Shown one piece after another: positions 48,833 to 57,501 of a stretch of DNA of 64,000 nucleotides. Source of the stretch: Rotaria sordida (taxonomy: Eukaryota; Rotifera; Eurotatoria; Philodinida; Philodinidae); NCBI GenBank assembly GCA_905250125.1, contig CAJNOL010000058.1, forward strand, positions 96,109-160,108, given 5' to 3'. The first letter of the stretch is position 1, and each line of letters starts with the position of its first letter. The notes under the pieces are model-generated. The model had not been told where the DNA came from and did no database searches. It saw only the letters and a program-made list of their open reading frames with translations. A program made the translations under genes and the position numbers.

Positions 48833-50851
48833 ATGGGCAAAGATTATTACAAAATCTTAGGTAAAAATAATATTTTATTTAATTTTAATTATTAATTTAT
48901 TTTTATTTTTAAGGTTTAAGCAAAGGTGCCACTGATGATGATATTAAAAAAGCTTATCGAAAGCTGTAAGTTAAAATAAATCTTCTAAACAATTGAAATG
49001 ATTGAGAAGATTAATTTAGTGCATTAAAATATCATCCCGATAAAAATAAAGAAGCTGGAGCTGAAGAAAAATTTAAAGAAGTGGCTGAAGCTTATGAAGT
49101 TCTATCCGATCCAAAAAAGAAAGAAATTTTTGATAAATACGGTGAAGAAGGTATGATATCAAACTATTGAGATTTATTTTTAAATTAATTATTTTATATA
49201 TTTTTCTCTTCTTCTAAGGATTGAAAGCCGGTGGTGGCGGCGGTGGTCCCGGTGGTGCAGGTCAACAATTCTTCTATTCTAATGTTGATCCTCATCAAAC
49301 GTTTCGTATGTTCTTTGTAAGGATAAAAACAAAAAAGACAGAAATTTCTTTTAAAATTAAAATTAAAATTATTTTCTAATAGAATGGTGCTGATCCATTT
49401 GCAATGTTTTTTGGTGGTGAAGGTGATGATGATGATGGACCAGGAGTTGGTTTTGGTGGATTTCCAGGTCTTGGTGGATTTCATTTTGGAGGAGCTGGTA
49501 TGGGCGGTCGTGGTGGCCCACAAAGTCAAATGCAACGAAAAAAAACTCAAGATCCACCTGTTGAACATGAATTATTTGTATCACTTGAAGAAATAGCATC
49601 TGGCACAACAAAAAAAATGAAAATTTCAAGAAAAGTTTTAAATCCAGACAATCGTACAACTCGTATGGAAGATAAAGTATTAACTATTGAAATAAAACCT
49701 GGTTGGAAACAAGGAACAAAAATAACATTTCCACGTGAAGGTGATCAAAGTGCATCGACAATACCAGCTGATATTGTGTTTATTATCAAAGATAAAGTAC
49801 ATCCTGTATTTCGACGAGATGGTAGTGATCTTCTTTATACAGCAAAAATTAATCTAAAAGATGTAAGTTCAAAGTAATATAGTTAACAAATCGATCGATC
49901 ATTATTTTGTCAAATGATTACATCATATTTAAAATGTAGAGAGAGAAAAAGAATGAGAGTATTACTTAATCAAAAACACACGCAATCGAATGTATGCGGT
50001 ATTTTTTGAGGTTAAGAAGAGAAAAAAAGAGGTTTGTTTTCATTCGATTCTGGACGAGGTTTTTTCTTTTCGAGTGAAGATATGAAAAATATTCTCGAGC
50101 TATTCATTTGATGATGCAAGATGAAAGATTTTATCATGACAAGTTTACCTATATTATGAACAATAGGTCTTGTAAATAGTTGAAGAGAACGAGAATTCTC
50201 TATTCCTGATTTCTAATACTCAAAAGACATAATAAGACATGTAAGCTAGAGTTCGTCGGATAGAACTTGGACCTTATCAAATTTAAAATCATTCCGACGA
50301 ACGCCACTCTAAAAGTAGGAGTCAACTATAATTTGGTTCTTACGAGATCATTGTCAAAATTGCATGAGAAATTTGTAGAACATGTTAGCCGCCATTCACA
50401 ATTAATTGCAAAAATGTATCTCATATTTTCGGAGCGGCTATCAGGTGTATATTAAAAATTTTTATTAAGAGTAAGGCTCAATCCGGATTCAAAGTAATGC
50501 CGGCACGCTTTCGTGCATTATAATTTGACTTAGTTTATACAAAAAAAATTGATGAAGTTCTTCATGAAAGAAAAACAAAAAATAACTAATTATTTATTTT
50601 TTTTTTTGTAATTTAAGGCATTATGTGGAACAACAATTACTGTCCCAACACTTGATCAATCTCGTGTACGTAAATTACAATTAAATGAAGTTATTAAACC
50701 AACAACAGAAAAACGACTCACCGGCGACGGTTTACCCTTTCCAAAACAACCAACTAAACGTGGAGATATTGTTGTGAAATTCGACATTAAATTTCCGGAT
50801 ACACTTACTAAAGAACAGAAAGAAACAATTTCATCAACATTACGTGTCTAA
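48833..50851 (+). CDS. DNAJB1: Type II Hsp40 co-chaperone (DNAJB1/DNAJB4-like)
   Basis: Six exons (48833-48860, 48914-48965, 49020-49150, 49219-49316, 49383-49862, 50618-50851), all phases consistent, give 340 aa, the same length as human DNAJB1. The J domain (residues 1-70) has the HPD motif at 32-34, which stimulates Hsp70 ATPase. A Gly/Phe-rich stretch follows, including [15 protein letters not shown] and [19 protein letters not shown] with an acidic DDDD patch. Then come two substrate-binding beta domains ([46 protein letters not shown]) and a dimerisation C-terminus. There is no zinc-finger domain, hence type II. A cytosolic or nuclear chaperone partner of Hsp70. Heat-shock-like elements lie upstream. 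The 755-bp intron 5 is the only long one. Confidence 0.96.
49863..50617 (+). other. Intron 5 of the Hsp40 gene with short inverted repeats
   Basis: Contains a perfect 10-bp inverted repeat GTTCGTCGGA (50251-50260) / TCCGACGAAC (50293-50302) and a second, weaker one, TAGCCGC / GCGGCTA (about 50387 and 50437). It may be a degenerate MITE. No RNA gene recognised. Confidence 0.4.
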
Positions 50852-53354
50852 AAAAGAAAAAAGGAAACAAAAAAAAATCGAATAAATATCTGTCCTATTT
50901 CATTTCATCATGGTCTTTGTATGTATATTTCCCATCGTATTTCAAAACTAACAAACAAATAGAAAGCATATATTTATATATATATATATATACCTATGCA
51001 AAGTAAAGCAATATGAATTTGTTTTCTGTGCATTGTAGACGATTTTTTTCTCTCTTTCTTTGTTTATTCTATCTCTTTTTTTTTGTACCTTTCATGTTTT
51101 TTTTGTCTGCTCAAAACTCAAACATATACCTGAATGAACCATTTGTTCAAATTTTTTGAGCATAGTCATCTGTAAGACAAAAAAAGAAAGATTAAAGCAA
51201 TAATTATTTTATGCATTAGATAATATTCTGCTTTTACAATAAGACAAGAAAAGAAAAAAAAAAAACCTGCTGAAACTATAAATTTATAGCCATGATTATT
51301 AGCGAAGTAAAATATCGAAGAAAAATTGTTTATGTCAATAAATTAATTTTTTTCGTATGTAAAATTTCGTTTAAAATAAGGTCAGAGAAAAAGTTTTTTA
51401 CTTAACAGATAAAGGTATTCAATAGTAAAGAGCTTGTAAGGGTTAGAATTAAAACTTCAATAAGAATCGATTGACTTTTCTTAAATTGAAATATTTTCAA
51501 GTTTCCATCTGTTTATTCTATATAAAACTAAAGAACTATAAAGCATCTTGTGAAGTAAATACTTTTATTGTTAAAATTAAAAGTACTATAAAATTCATCT
51601 TCTAGCATATTGATAAAAACTAGATATAGGCAAGATAGTACCGGCCCTGTGGGATCGGAACTAGAACCAACACTTTTTCGTTGAGAGTAATATCTTTTAT
51701 GGTCATATAAGACTTACATCAAATGTCATATTCTTAGAACTTATGTGTAGAAAATCTAGTCTTAATGATTAATTCGACAGAATGAACGACAATCTGTTAA
51801 GACTGTTAATATGACAAAATTATTTTTTTTTATAAAACGATTTAATTACATTAGATACCATTCTTATTTATTGAAGATTGACATCGTTGAATGTTTGTTA
51901 TAGTTTTAATTTCTATGCGATTCTATTTCTTATATACTTTGAAATGACCATCAGGATATTGCTCACAATCGTTGTCAAACATGTAATTCTCGATTGCCAA
52001 GTCCGATTTTGTAGATCATAATTTTATTGAATCATTTTCGACATTTGACTGTAATTATAAGAATGCGAAATAATGTTTTTTCCGATAAAATTTTTCTGTT
52101 GAACGTTTTGTCTTATTTGTTAAATAATCATAATAGTATTTTAAGCAAATATTTATTTATCTATGCCGTGTAAAATGTCAAATTCGATATATTAAATATT
52201 AATATATCCAATGATGGTACCAACAAGTCTGTACACGAAAACCAATGTTTTTTTTTCTTTAAACAAGTAATAAAATCTGCTTTAATATTATTTGAATAAA
52301 TATATATTGAATAATTTCTATCAACACTAGTAATAAATATCAATTCAGCATAATATTCTTGTTTACAAATCACACTATAGCAACTGAATTTAAAACTCAT
52401 GAAGCATAATCAAGTGTAAATTATTCGTTGGTTATTCTTCGAAAAAAATGGAAATATAAAAGTACTATTATAATACAGAATATATTCAGTTAGTATCTAT
52501 TACTTAATATGAGATGAACATTTAACCTGAATAACCAGCTACTAGAAAATGTTCATCGTCTCTCATAAATTAGAGATTATATTTTTGAAAATTTGGGTTT
52601 CATATAGATTATTATTTAGTTGGACATTATTTCTGTGCATGATTTACTGTCCACAAATTTACTTTCCTTTGATTATTTTGACGAAGAGAGACAAGCAAAT
52701 GAGTAGTCATTTGCAGCAATCAATGTATCGTCAGAACAAAAATCTCAATAAATTTTCCAAACGTAATGGAACACGACGTACTATTAATTATTTGTAAGGT
52801 CGACATTCTTGAATGAAAAAACACATGTAAATTCTCCAGATCTAAACATTTACATTGTGATTGATTTATTGCAAAAAAGAACAATCTCTAGCATCAATTG
52901 CAACAATACGCGATGACACGAGAGCTCCAACTTCAAAACATCGAAAACGTAAAGTCATAAGAGATGAATATTTAATCAAATTATGGTAAGGTTATGATGA
53001 AGGTCGTATTGATAATACCATCCGTGTATATGGAACAGTGAAGTTTTCCTGTTGAAAAAACATTTTATTGCAGTAGCTGACCATTTCTCTCAAAACACAG
53101 AATTCTTTTACTACCCATTTTTTTTCTTCTCCGAAACATCAAATGTACATTTTCATTCAAAATTTCATGATTAAAGTTCATTTCATAGTTTCTTCGAAAC
53201 AATCTTCTAAACCTGTGCACATTATCCATTGAAATGTGCTTATGCAATATAATTCTTCTTGTGTGAAGGAACATGACGATAGATATGACCGTTTTCAATC
53301 GAAACAATATTATGAAAATAGCATGCTTCTCTTCTTTTTTATATTATTAAAAGA
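50852..53354. other. Gene-poor region
   Basis: No family recognised. It holds a TA microsatellite near 50968-50992 and a perfect 11-bp inverted repeat GATGAACATTT / AAATGTTCATC at 52513-52558. Two coding-like segments, at 52699-52795 (MSSHLQQSMYRQNKNLNKFS) and about 52885-52985 (ATIRDDTRAPTSKHRKRKV), each end in a GTAAGG donor-like site. I could not join them in phase, so they may be a decayed gene or chance. Confidence 0.4.
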
Positions 53355-53443
53355 ATGTTGCTCTGGCAGACTAGTGTTACCACCAATCCGCACGTTTTCG
53401 TCATCGCAACATGTATTTGATCAGATTTGATCATTTACCTCTT
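53355..53443 (-). ncRNA. Spliced-leader (SL) RNA gene, copy 1, 5' end lost in the assembly gap
   Basis: Transcribed leftwards. The visible part starts at the 3' end of the SL exon (AAGAG at 53443-53439), followed by the donor GTAAATGATC and the intron-like half of the RNA, nearly identical to copies 2 and 3 (ATGTTGCGATGACGAAAACG, TCTGCCAGAGCAACATT). The first ~17 nt of the exon fall in the 10-N gap at 53444-53453. On the other side of the gap lies the matching promoter element in inverse orientation, so this is a genuine divergent gene. The 3' end is set by analogy with copy 2 and is approximate. Confidence 0.88.
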
Positions 53444-53453
53444 NNNNNNNNNN
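53444..53453. other. Assembly gap (10 N)
   Basis: Run of ten N inside SL RNA gene copy 1, next to an inverted duplicate. Comparison with copies 2 and 3 predicts about 30 missing bases rather than 10. An inverted SL gene pair is the kind of sequence that breaks short-read assembly. Confidence 0.95.
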
Positions 53454-53463
53454 GGTATGCAGA

Positions 53464-53494
53464 GCACGACATCTGTTTTGTCCTTACACATACT
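53464..53494 (-). promoter_or_regulatory. snRNA-type proximal sequence element, SL copy 1
   Basis: On the minus strand reads AGTATGTGTAAGGAC...AGATGTCGTGC, matching the 31-bp block before SL copies 2 and 3 and U2. It faces away from the copy-2 element, giving a divergent promoter pair. Confidence 0.75.
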
Positions 53495-53520
53495 ATGTAA
53501 GAAAGATAAAAGGAAGAAAT

Positions 53521-53551
53521 GAAATGTGTAAGAACAGGAGAAATATCGTGC
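53521..53551 (+). promoter_or_regulatory. snRNA-type proximal sequence element, SL copy 2
   Basis: GAAATGTGTAAG...AATATCGTGC, 31 bp, ending 21 bp before the TTGCTTATT start of SL copy 2. It shares ATGTGTAA and TCGTGC blocks with the other three elements. Confidence 0.75.
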
Positions 53552-53574
53552 CCTACATACTGAGATGAAAGGTT

Positions 53575-53680
53575 GCTTATTACAACTTACCAAGAGGTAA
53601 ATGATCAACTCTGATCAAATACATGTTGCAATGACGAAAACGTGCGGATTGGTGGCAACACTAGTCTGCCAGAGCAACAT
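53575..53680 (+). ncRNA. Spliced-leader (SL) RNA gene, copy 2
   Basis: The exon 53575-53596 begins GCTTATTACAACTTACC and ends AAGAG, matching the bdelloid rotifer SL as I recall it apart from the first G, which may be cap-derived. The donor GTAAATG follows directly. Total length is about 105 nt, as expected for that SL RNA. The 3' half can fold: ATGTTGC near 53622 pairs with GCAACAT near 53674-53680, and TGGCA/TGCCA form an inner stem-loop. I see no canonical Sm site (AU4-6G); GGATTGGTGG lies where one is expected. The 22-nt exon is donated to the 5' ends of many mRNAs by trans-splicing. The 3' end is estimated. Confidence 0.92.
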
Positions 53681-55590
53681 TCTACAATAATAATAAAAAA
53701 TATATAATTTACGTTACATATCAATGGTATGGGTGGTGTTTCGTTGGTAACATAAATGTGACTAGCAAATTATTACTATGTAGTGTGTTGGTTTCTTTCA
53801 TGGAATATCATAATTGGATGTTGCAAAACATGTTGATCAATAGTTTGAAAGTGTTTTTTTTTATTGATGAATAATATTCATTATGGAAAAATGTGATATT
53901 GTTGCTGACATGTCTGAAAAAAAAAGTTTTTCCTCGATATAGTTTATTTAGTACGTTATTGAGACTTTTTGGGAAAGCAACATAGTTCTAACAAATAATA
54001 TGTCGACAGCAGATTTATTGATGGAATTGATGATAAGGTATTTCAGATGGATAGGCATTTTGATATTGAAGCAATCAATAATTATTATTTACAGTGACAT
54101 CCAGCTGTTCTAGAATGAAATTCTCATGATTGTAAACTTCTGTTTTGATTGATGAGTAGAAGGAACTCGAATAGTAACAAAGAATCGAATTTCTTATTTT
54201 ATTTTACTTTGAAGAAGATATTTCATTTATTTCTAAACCATGTTGTATCTGGCAATAAAGTATAAACGCAGTTGAATCTCATTGTGGATCAACGCTGAAG
54301 AAAGAAAAAATGTTGAAAATTTTCGAAAGAAAAGTCCCAAGAATTTTGAACATGAATTATTTAGAAGAACAACAATCATCATCGACATTGGTCAAAATAA
54401 TTCGATTACATTGAACAAATTCTGTTCGTTTTATTCAAAGTTAAAGTATATACGATGGTATCACACAAACTAATAAAAATTGGATAAAATAAATTAATTT
54501 ATAGTCAGTCAAGTAAAAAGATAAATCTTCTATGAACTGTTTAATAAATAGATAAAATGAACTTGTTTGTTTTCAAATAGGAGAAGTTCTAAAAATATGA
54601 CATAAGTTAATATCATTGGCACAACGATTCGAAAAGCATGCTGAAATTTTTGCATTTACTCTTATGATATGAACTAATCTGCAAATGACGAAAACTGATT
54701 GATAATGCAATCAATATTTCTTATATTATCGTTTTTTAGCAGTTCACGGATGTAACTACGAAGAATTTTTTTGTACTTTTTGTTCGACTAATTTCTATGT
54801 TTATTTGTCAAGTATCGTTGTATACAGATATTTATGGTCATCTTGCATCATATGATTGTAAGAAAAAAGATTCAAAGAGTGTAAACTATGGAAATAGAAT
54901 CGATGTCCTCTAGAGCAACAGGACTGGTTTGAAAGAAAACTAAATGATTCTAACTTTAGACCTGTCGAACTTTTAATCGAGAAAAACGTTGTGGCTTTTT
55001 TTATTTCGGTGATTAAGTTACAAGATAATACTCTGCTCAAAGATAAATTTTAAATGATAAGAAAGTCAATTAAACTGTTGAATATTGACAAAACTACTGA
55101 TAAAAACATTAAAAAAATTTTCTTTTTTTTCGGATATTTATTATCTTATATTGATGATATAGTTATACTTTTATTCGTTGTTGCGTTTTCATCATCATAT
55201 TCCAATGATTCGTTGAAAGTAATTACAATATAATATCTATTGACAGATGAAAAAAATATACTAAACTATGTTGTACTTGATATTGGAACAGAAAGAATAG
55301 TAGCATATCAATCACTTTCAATAATTGTCCTACAGTGATATTATAATTTCCGAATTCACATATATAGCTTCACACTCGTATGAGCTTGAATTGCAAGTGA
55401 CAAGAAAATGTCCTCATCGAAACACAAAAACACAACTAGCAGCATATATCGTAATACTAATGAGTAATCACAACAGAATTATTTCAGAGTCACAAAAATA
55501 ACTTGAATGAAGTTCAAAATCGTTAAGGTTGAAGAATGTTTTCATATTAGTTTGTGATAATAAATAGGTTCCCGATTCCCGAAGGAAACG
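53681..55590. other. Spacer between the SL copy 2 and U2 genes
   Basis: 1.9 kb of AT-rich sequence. Open frames of 63-79 codons have no recognisable features. No additional small RNA was found by eye. Confidence 0.4.
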
Positions 55591-55592
55591 GG
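55571..55592 (-). terminator. GC-rich hairpin just 3' of the U2 gene
   Basis: On the minus strand CCCGTTTCC, TTC, GGGAATCGGG folds into a stem with one mismatch and a very short loop, starting a few bases after stem-loop IV of U2. It may aid 3'-end formation or be part of a slightly longer U2 precursor. The role is inferred from position only. Confidence 0.4.
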
Positions 55593-55595
55593 AGT

Positions 55596-55784
55596 GGACC
55601 GAACTCGACGGCACTGCAGTGTCGAGACGATCCGTGGCACAGGTCCGAGTGAACTCGGGTGATCCCGGCCGATGTCCAAAAATCCGCTTGAAAGAGCCTG
55701 GCCCCAATGGGACCAGCGCCGGCTTTCAAACCGACGAGAACAGATACTACACTTTGATCTTAGCCGAAAAGGCCGAGAAGCGAT
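55596..55784 (-). ncRNA. RNU2: U2 spliceosomal snRNA
   Basis: 189 nt on the minus strand. The 5' end ATCGCTTCTCGGCC, GGCTAAGATCAAAGTG and the branch-point recognition segment GTGTAGTATCTGTTCT are canonical; the extra A in ATCAAAG is as in insect and nematode U2. Next come a stem-loop IIa-like hairpin (CTGGTCCC ATT GGGGCCAG), an Sm site GGATTTTTGGA, stem-loop III (CCGAGTTCACTCGG) and stem-loop IV, whose loop CTGCAGTGCC resembles the U2B''/U2A' target TTGCAGTACC. The 3' end is set by closure of stem IV (GGATCG with CGGTCC). The gene pairs head to head with SL copy 3 and shares its promoter type. It is GC-rich against an AT-rich background. Intact by all visible landmarks. Confidence 0.95.
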
Positions 55785-55805
55785 AACTATTTTAATAAAC
55801 TGAAA

Positions 55806-55836
55806 GCTCGACATTGGTCTTCTCCTTACACATTAC
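55806..55836 (-). promoter_or_regulatory. snRNA-type proximal sequence element of U2
   Basis: On the minus strand GTAATGTGTAAGGAG...CAATGTCGAGC, 31 bp, ending 21 bp before U2 position 1. It matches the SL promoter elements in length, position and the blocks ATGTGTAA and ATGTCG. Confidence 0.8.
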
Positions 55837-55861
55837 CTAGTGCACAGAACAAGAAAAATAT

Positions 55862-55892
55862 GTAATGTGTAAAGACAAAACAGATGTCGTGC
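55862..55892 (+). promoter_or_regulatory. snRNA-type proximal sequence element, SL copy 3
   Basis: GTAATGTGTAAAGAC...AGATGTCGTGC, 31 bp, ending 21 bp before TTGCTTATT. Its core is nearly the same as the U2 element 25 bp away in opposite orientation. Confidence 0.8.
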
Positions 55893-55915
55893 ACTGCACA
55901 CTCACAAGAAAAGTT

Positions 55916-56020
55916 GCTTATTACAATTTACTAAGAGGTAAATGATCAAATCTGATCAAATACATGTTGCGATGACGAAAACGTGTGGATTGGTGGTAAC
56001 ACTAGTCTGCCAGAGCAACA
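55916..56020 (+). ncRNA. Spliced-leader RNA gene, copy 3, variant SL exon
   Basis: Same architecture as copy 2, with the exon at 55916-55937, donor GTAAATG and a ~105-nt RNA. The exon carries two C-to-T changes: position 12 (ACAATTTAC) and position 17 (TACTAAGAG). The rest of the RNA is conserved, including a compensating change in the inner stem (TGGTA/TGCCA), and the promoter is intact. It may therefore be an expressed SL variant rather than a dead copy. Position 1 is uncertain by 1-2 nt. Confidence 0.88.
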
Positions 56021-57501
56021 TTTCGAAATAACAAAAAAAAATAAAACTTTTAAGATCACATGTCAGTGCACTGCGTAGTATTTTATTGACCACGTGTTTT
56101 TGATTTTAGTATTGTTTTTTTTGCAATATGTATGTTATCAAATGTGAGATTGTATGGTTCGTAATTTCTTTCATTGAATGTTCCAACATTCTTGAAAACT
56201 GCTGGATTGCGATATTTTCAACATCCATCGAATAGTTAAATAGTCATCTCTCTTTATTTTTTTTTTATTTGTTCATATATTTATTGGAATCTTTTTTTTG
56301 TTCTGATTATATACTGCTTGTTGTAATGACTACTCATTCATTCATTTCTCTTCTTTGAAATAATCAACGAATAGTAAATCCGTGGATAGTAAATCGTGTA
56401 AACCAATACTACTGCATATGCTACTTTTTACTTGAGATCATCATAAGAATTTGAATAACTAACCAGTAAATATGAAATTAGATGATAAGTAACAAATCAT
56501 CTAAAAGAATCATATCTGAACAATTGACCAATAGAAATAATTTCATATTCGATAAATACACAAACAATTAATTTATCAGCATTGCCTAATAATAATAAAA
56601 TGACGTTCATCAAAATTGTCAAATATTATTTTTGGTAGATTACCATGTTATATTTAGATTTAATGTAAAATTTGATTTCAAGACAAATACATTTTGTATT
56701 CGTAATAATAGCTTTTTGTACTTAATCTGTTGTACGACCAGCGGTCTTTGCATATAAATAATCTATGTAAACTTGTGTAAGATTATCACGCCTTAAAATA
56801 ATTAATTCTATTGATATAAATAATTGTTTTTAATTGATACAAATCATTGGTTAGTATCGGATGAATTTAATATTATTTTATATCAGCTGTTGAACAATAT
56901 TTTGCTAAAAAAAAGTTCTTTTAAAGAATGAAAAATATTTTGAAATCATTCGTAGATAATACTGAATAATTATATCGACATGAAATATTTTATTTTTTTA
57001 GAAAAAAACCGATAAATTCGTCGATTTCATGGGAATTTTCTTGCTTCGTATTTGCTTAACATTTAATTGTTTTATTAGTATCACCTTTTGTTTCGTATTC
57101 TACACTTATATTGCTTTGATCATGAAAATGATTATTTAATCAAGAGAGAACGAGTACATATGAACAGCTTGAATCATATTACTCTGTTTTTCGATCGCAT
57201 CCGTTTCTTTGTCTCTTCTTTCTATATTCAACACATATACGTAAAATAGTCTCGATAATTCATCTACAAACAAATCTTGTCCCTCATCGATTTATTTTCT
57301 ATTGTCCACAGTAGAGACGATCGTTTGTGTTGTCTTCATTATATCCGATAGTAGTTGATCAGAAAAAGGACAAAAAGTGACATATGTAAGCTTTATTATG
57401 CAATTTCATCCATATTTTTGTTGTTCAATTTAATAATCAGATTTTTTTTTCTAAGAAATATATTTAACAATGAAATATATTTTTAATAATATGATCTAGT
57501 A
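56021..57501. other. Intergenic region
   Basis: AT-rich, no gene or element recognised. It may hold the promoter of the C1GALT1-like gene. Confidence 0.4.

Noticed and set aside
55468..55814. Overlapping minus-strand open frames of 60-90 codons
   Set aside because: They lie across the U2 snRNA gene, whose GC-rich sequence lacks stops by chance.
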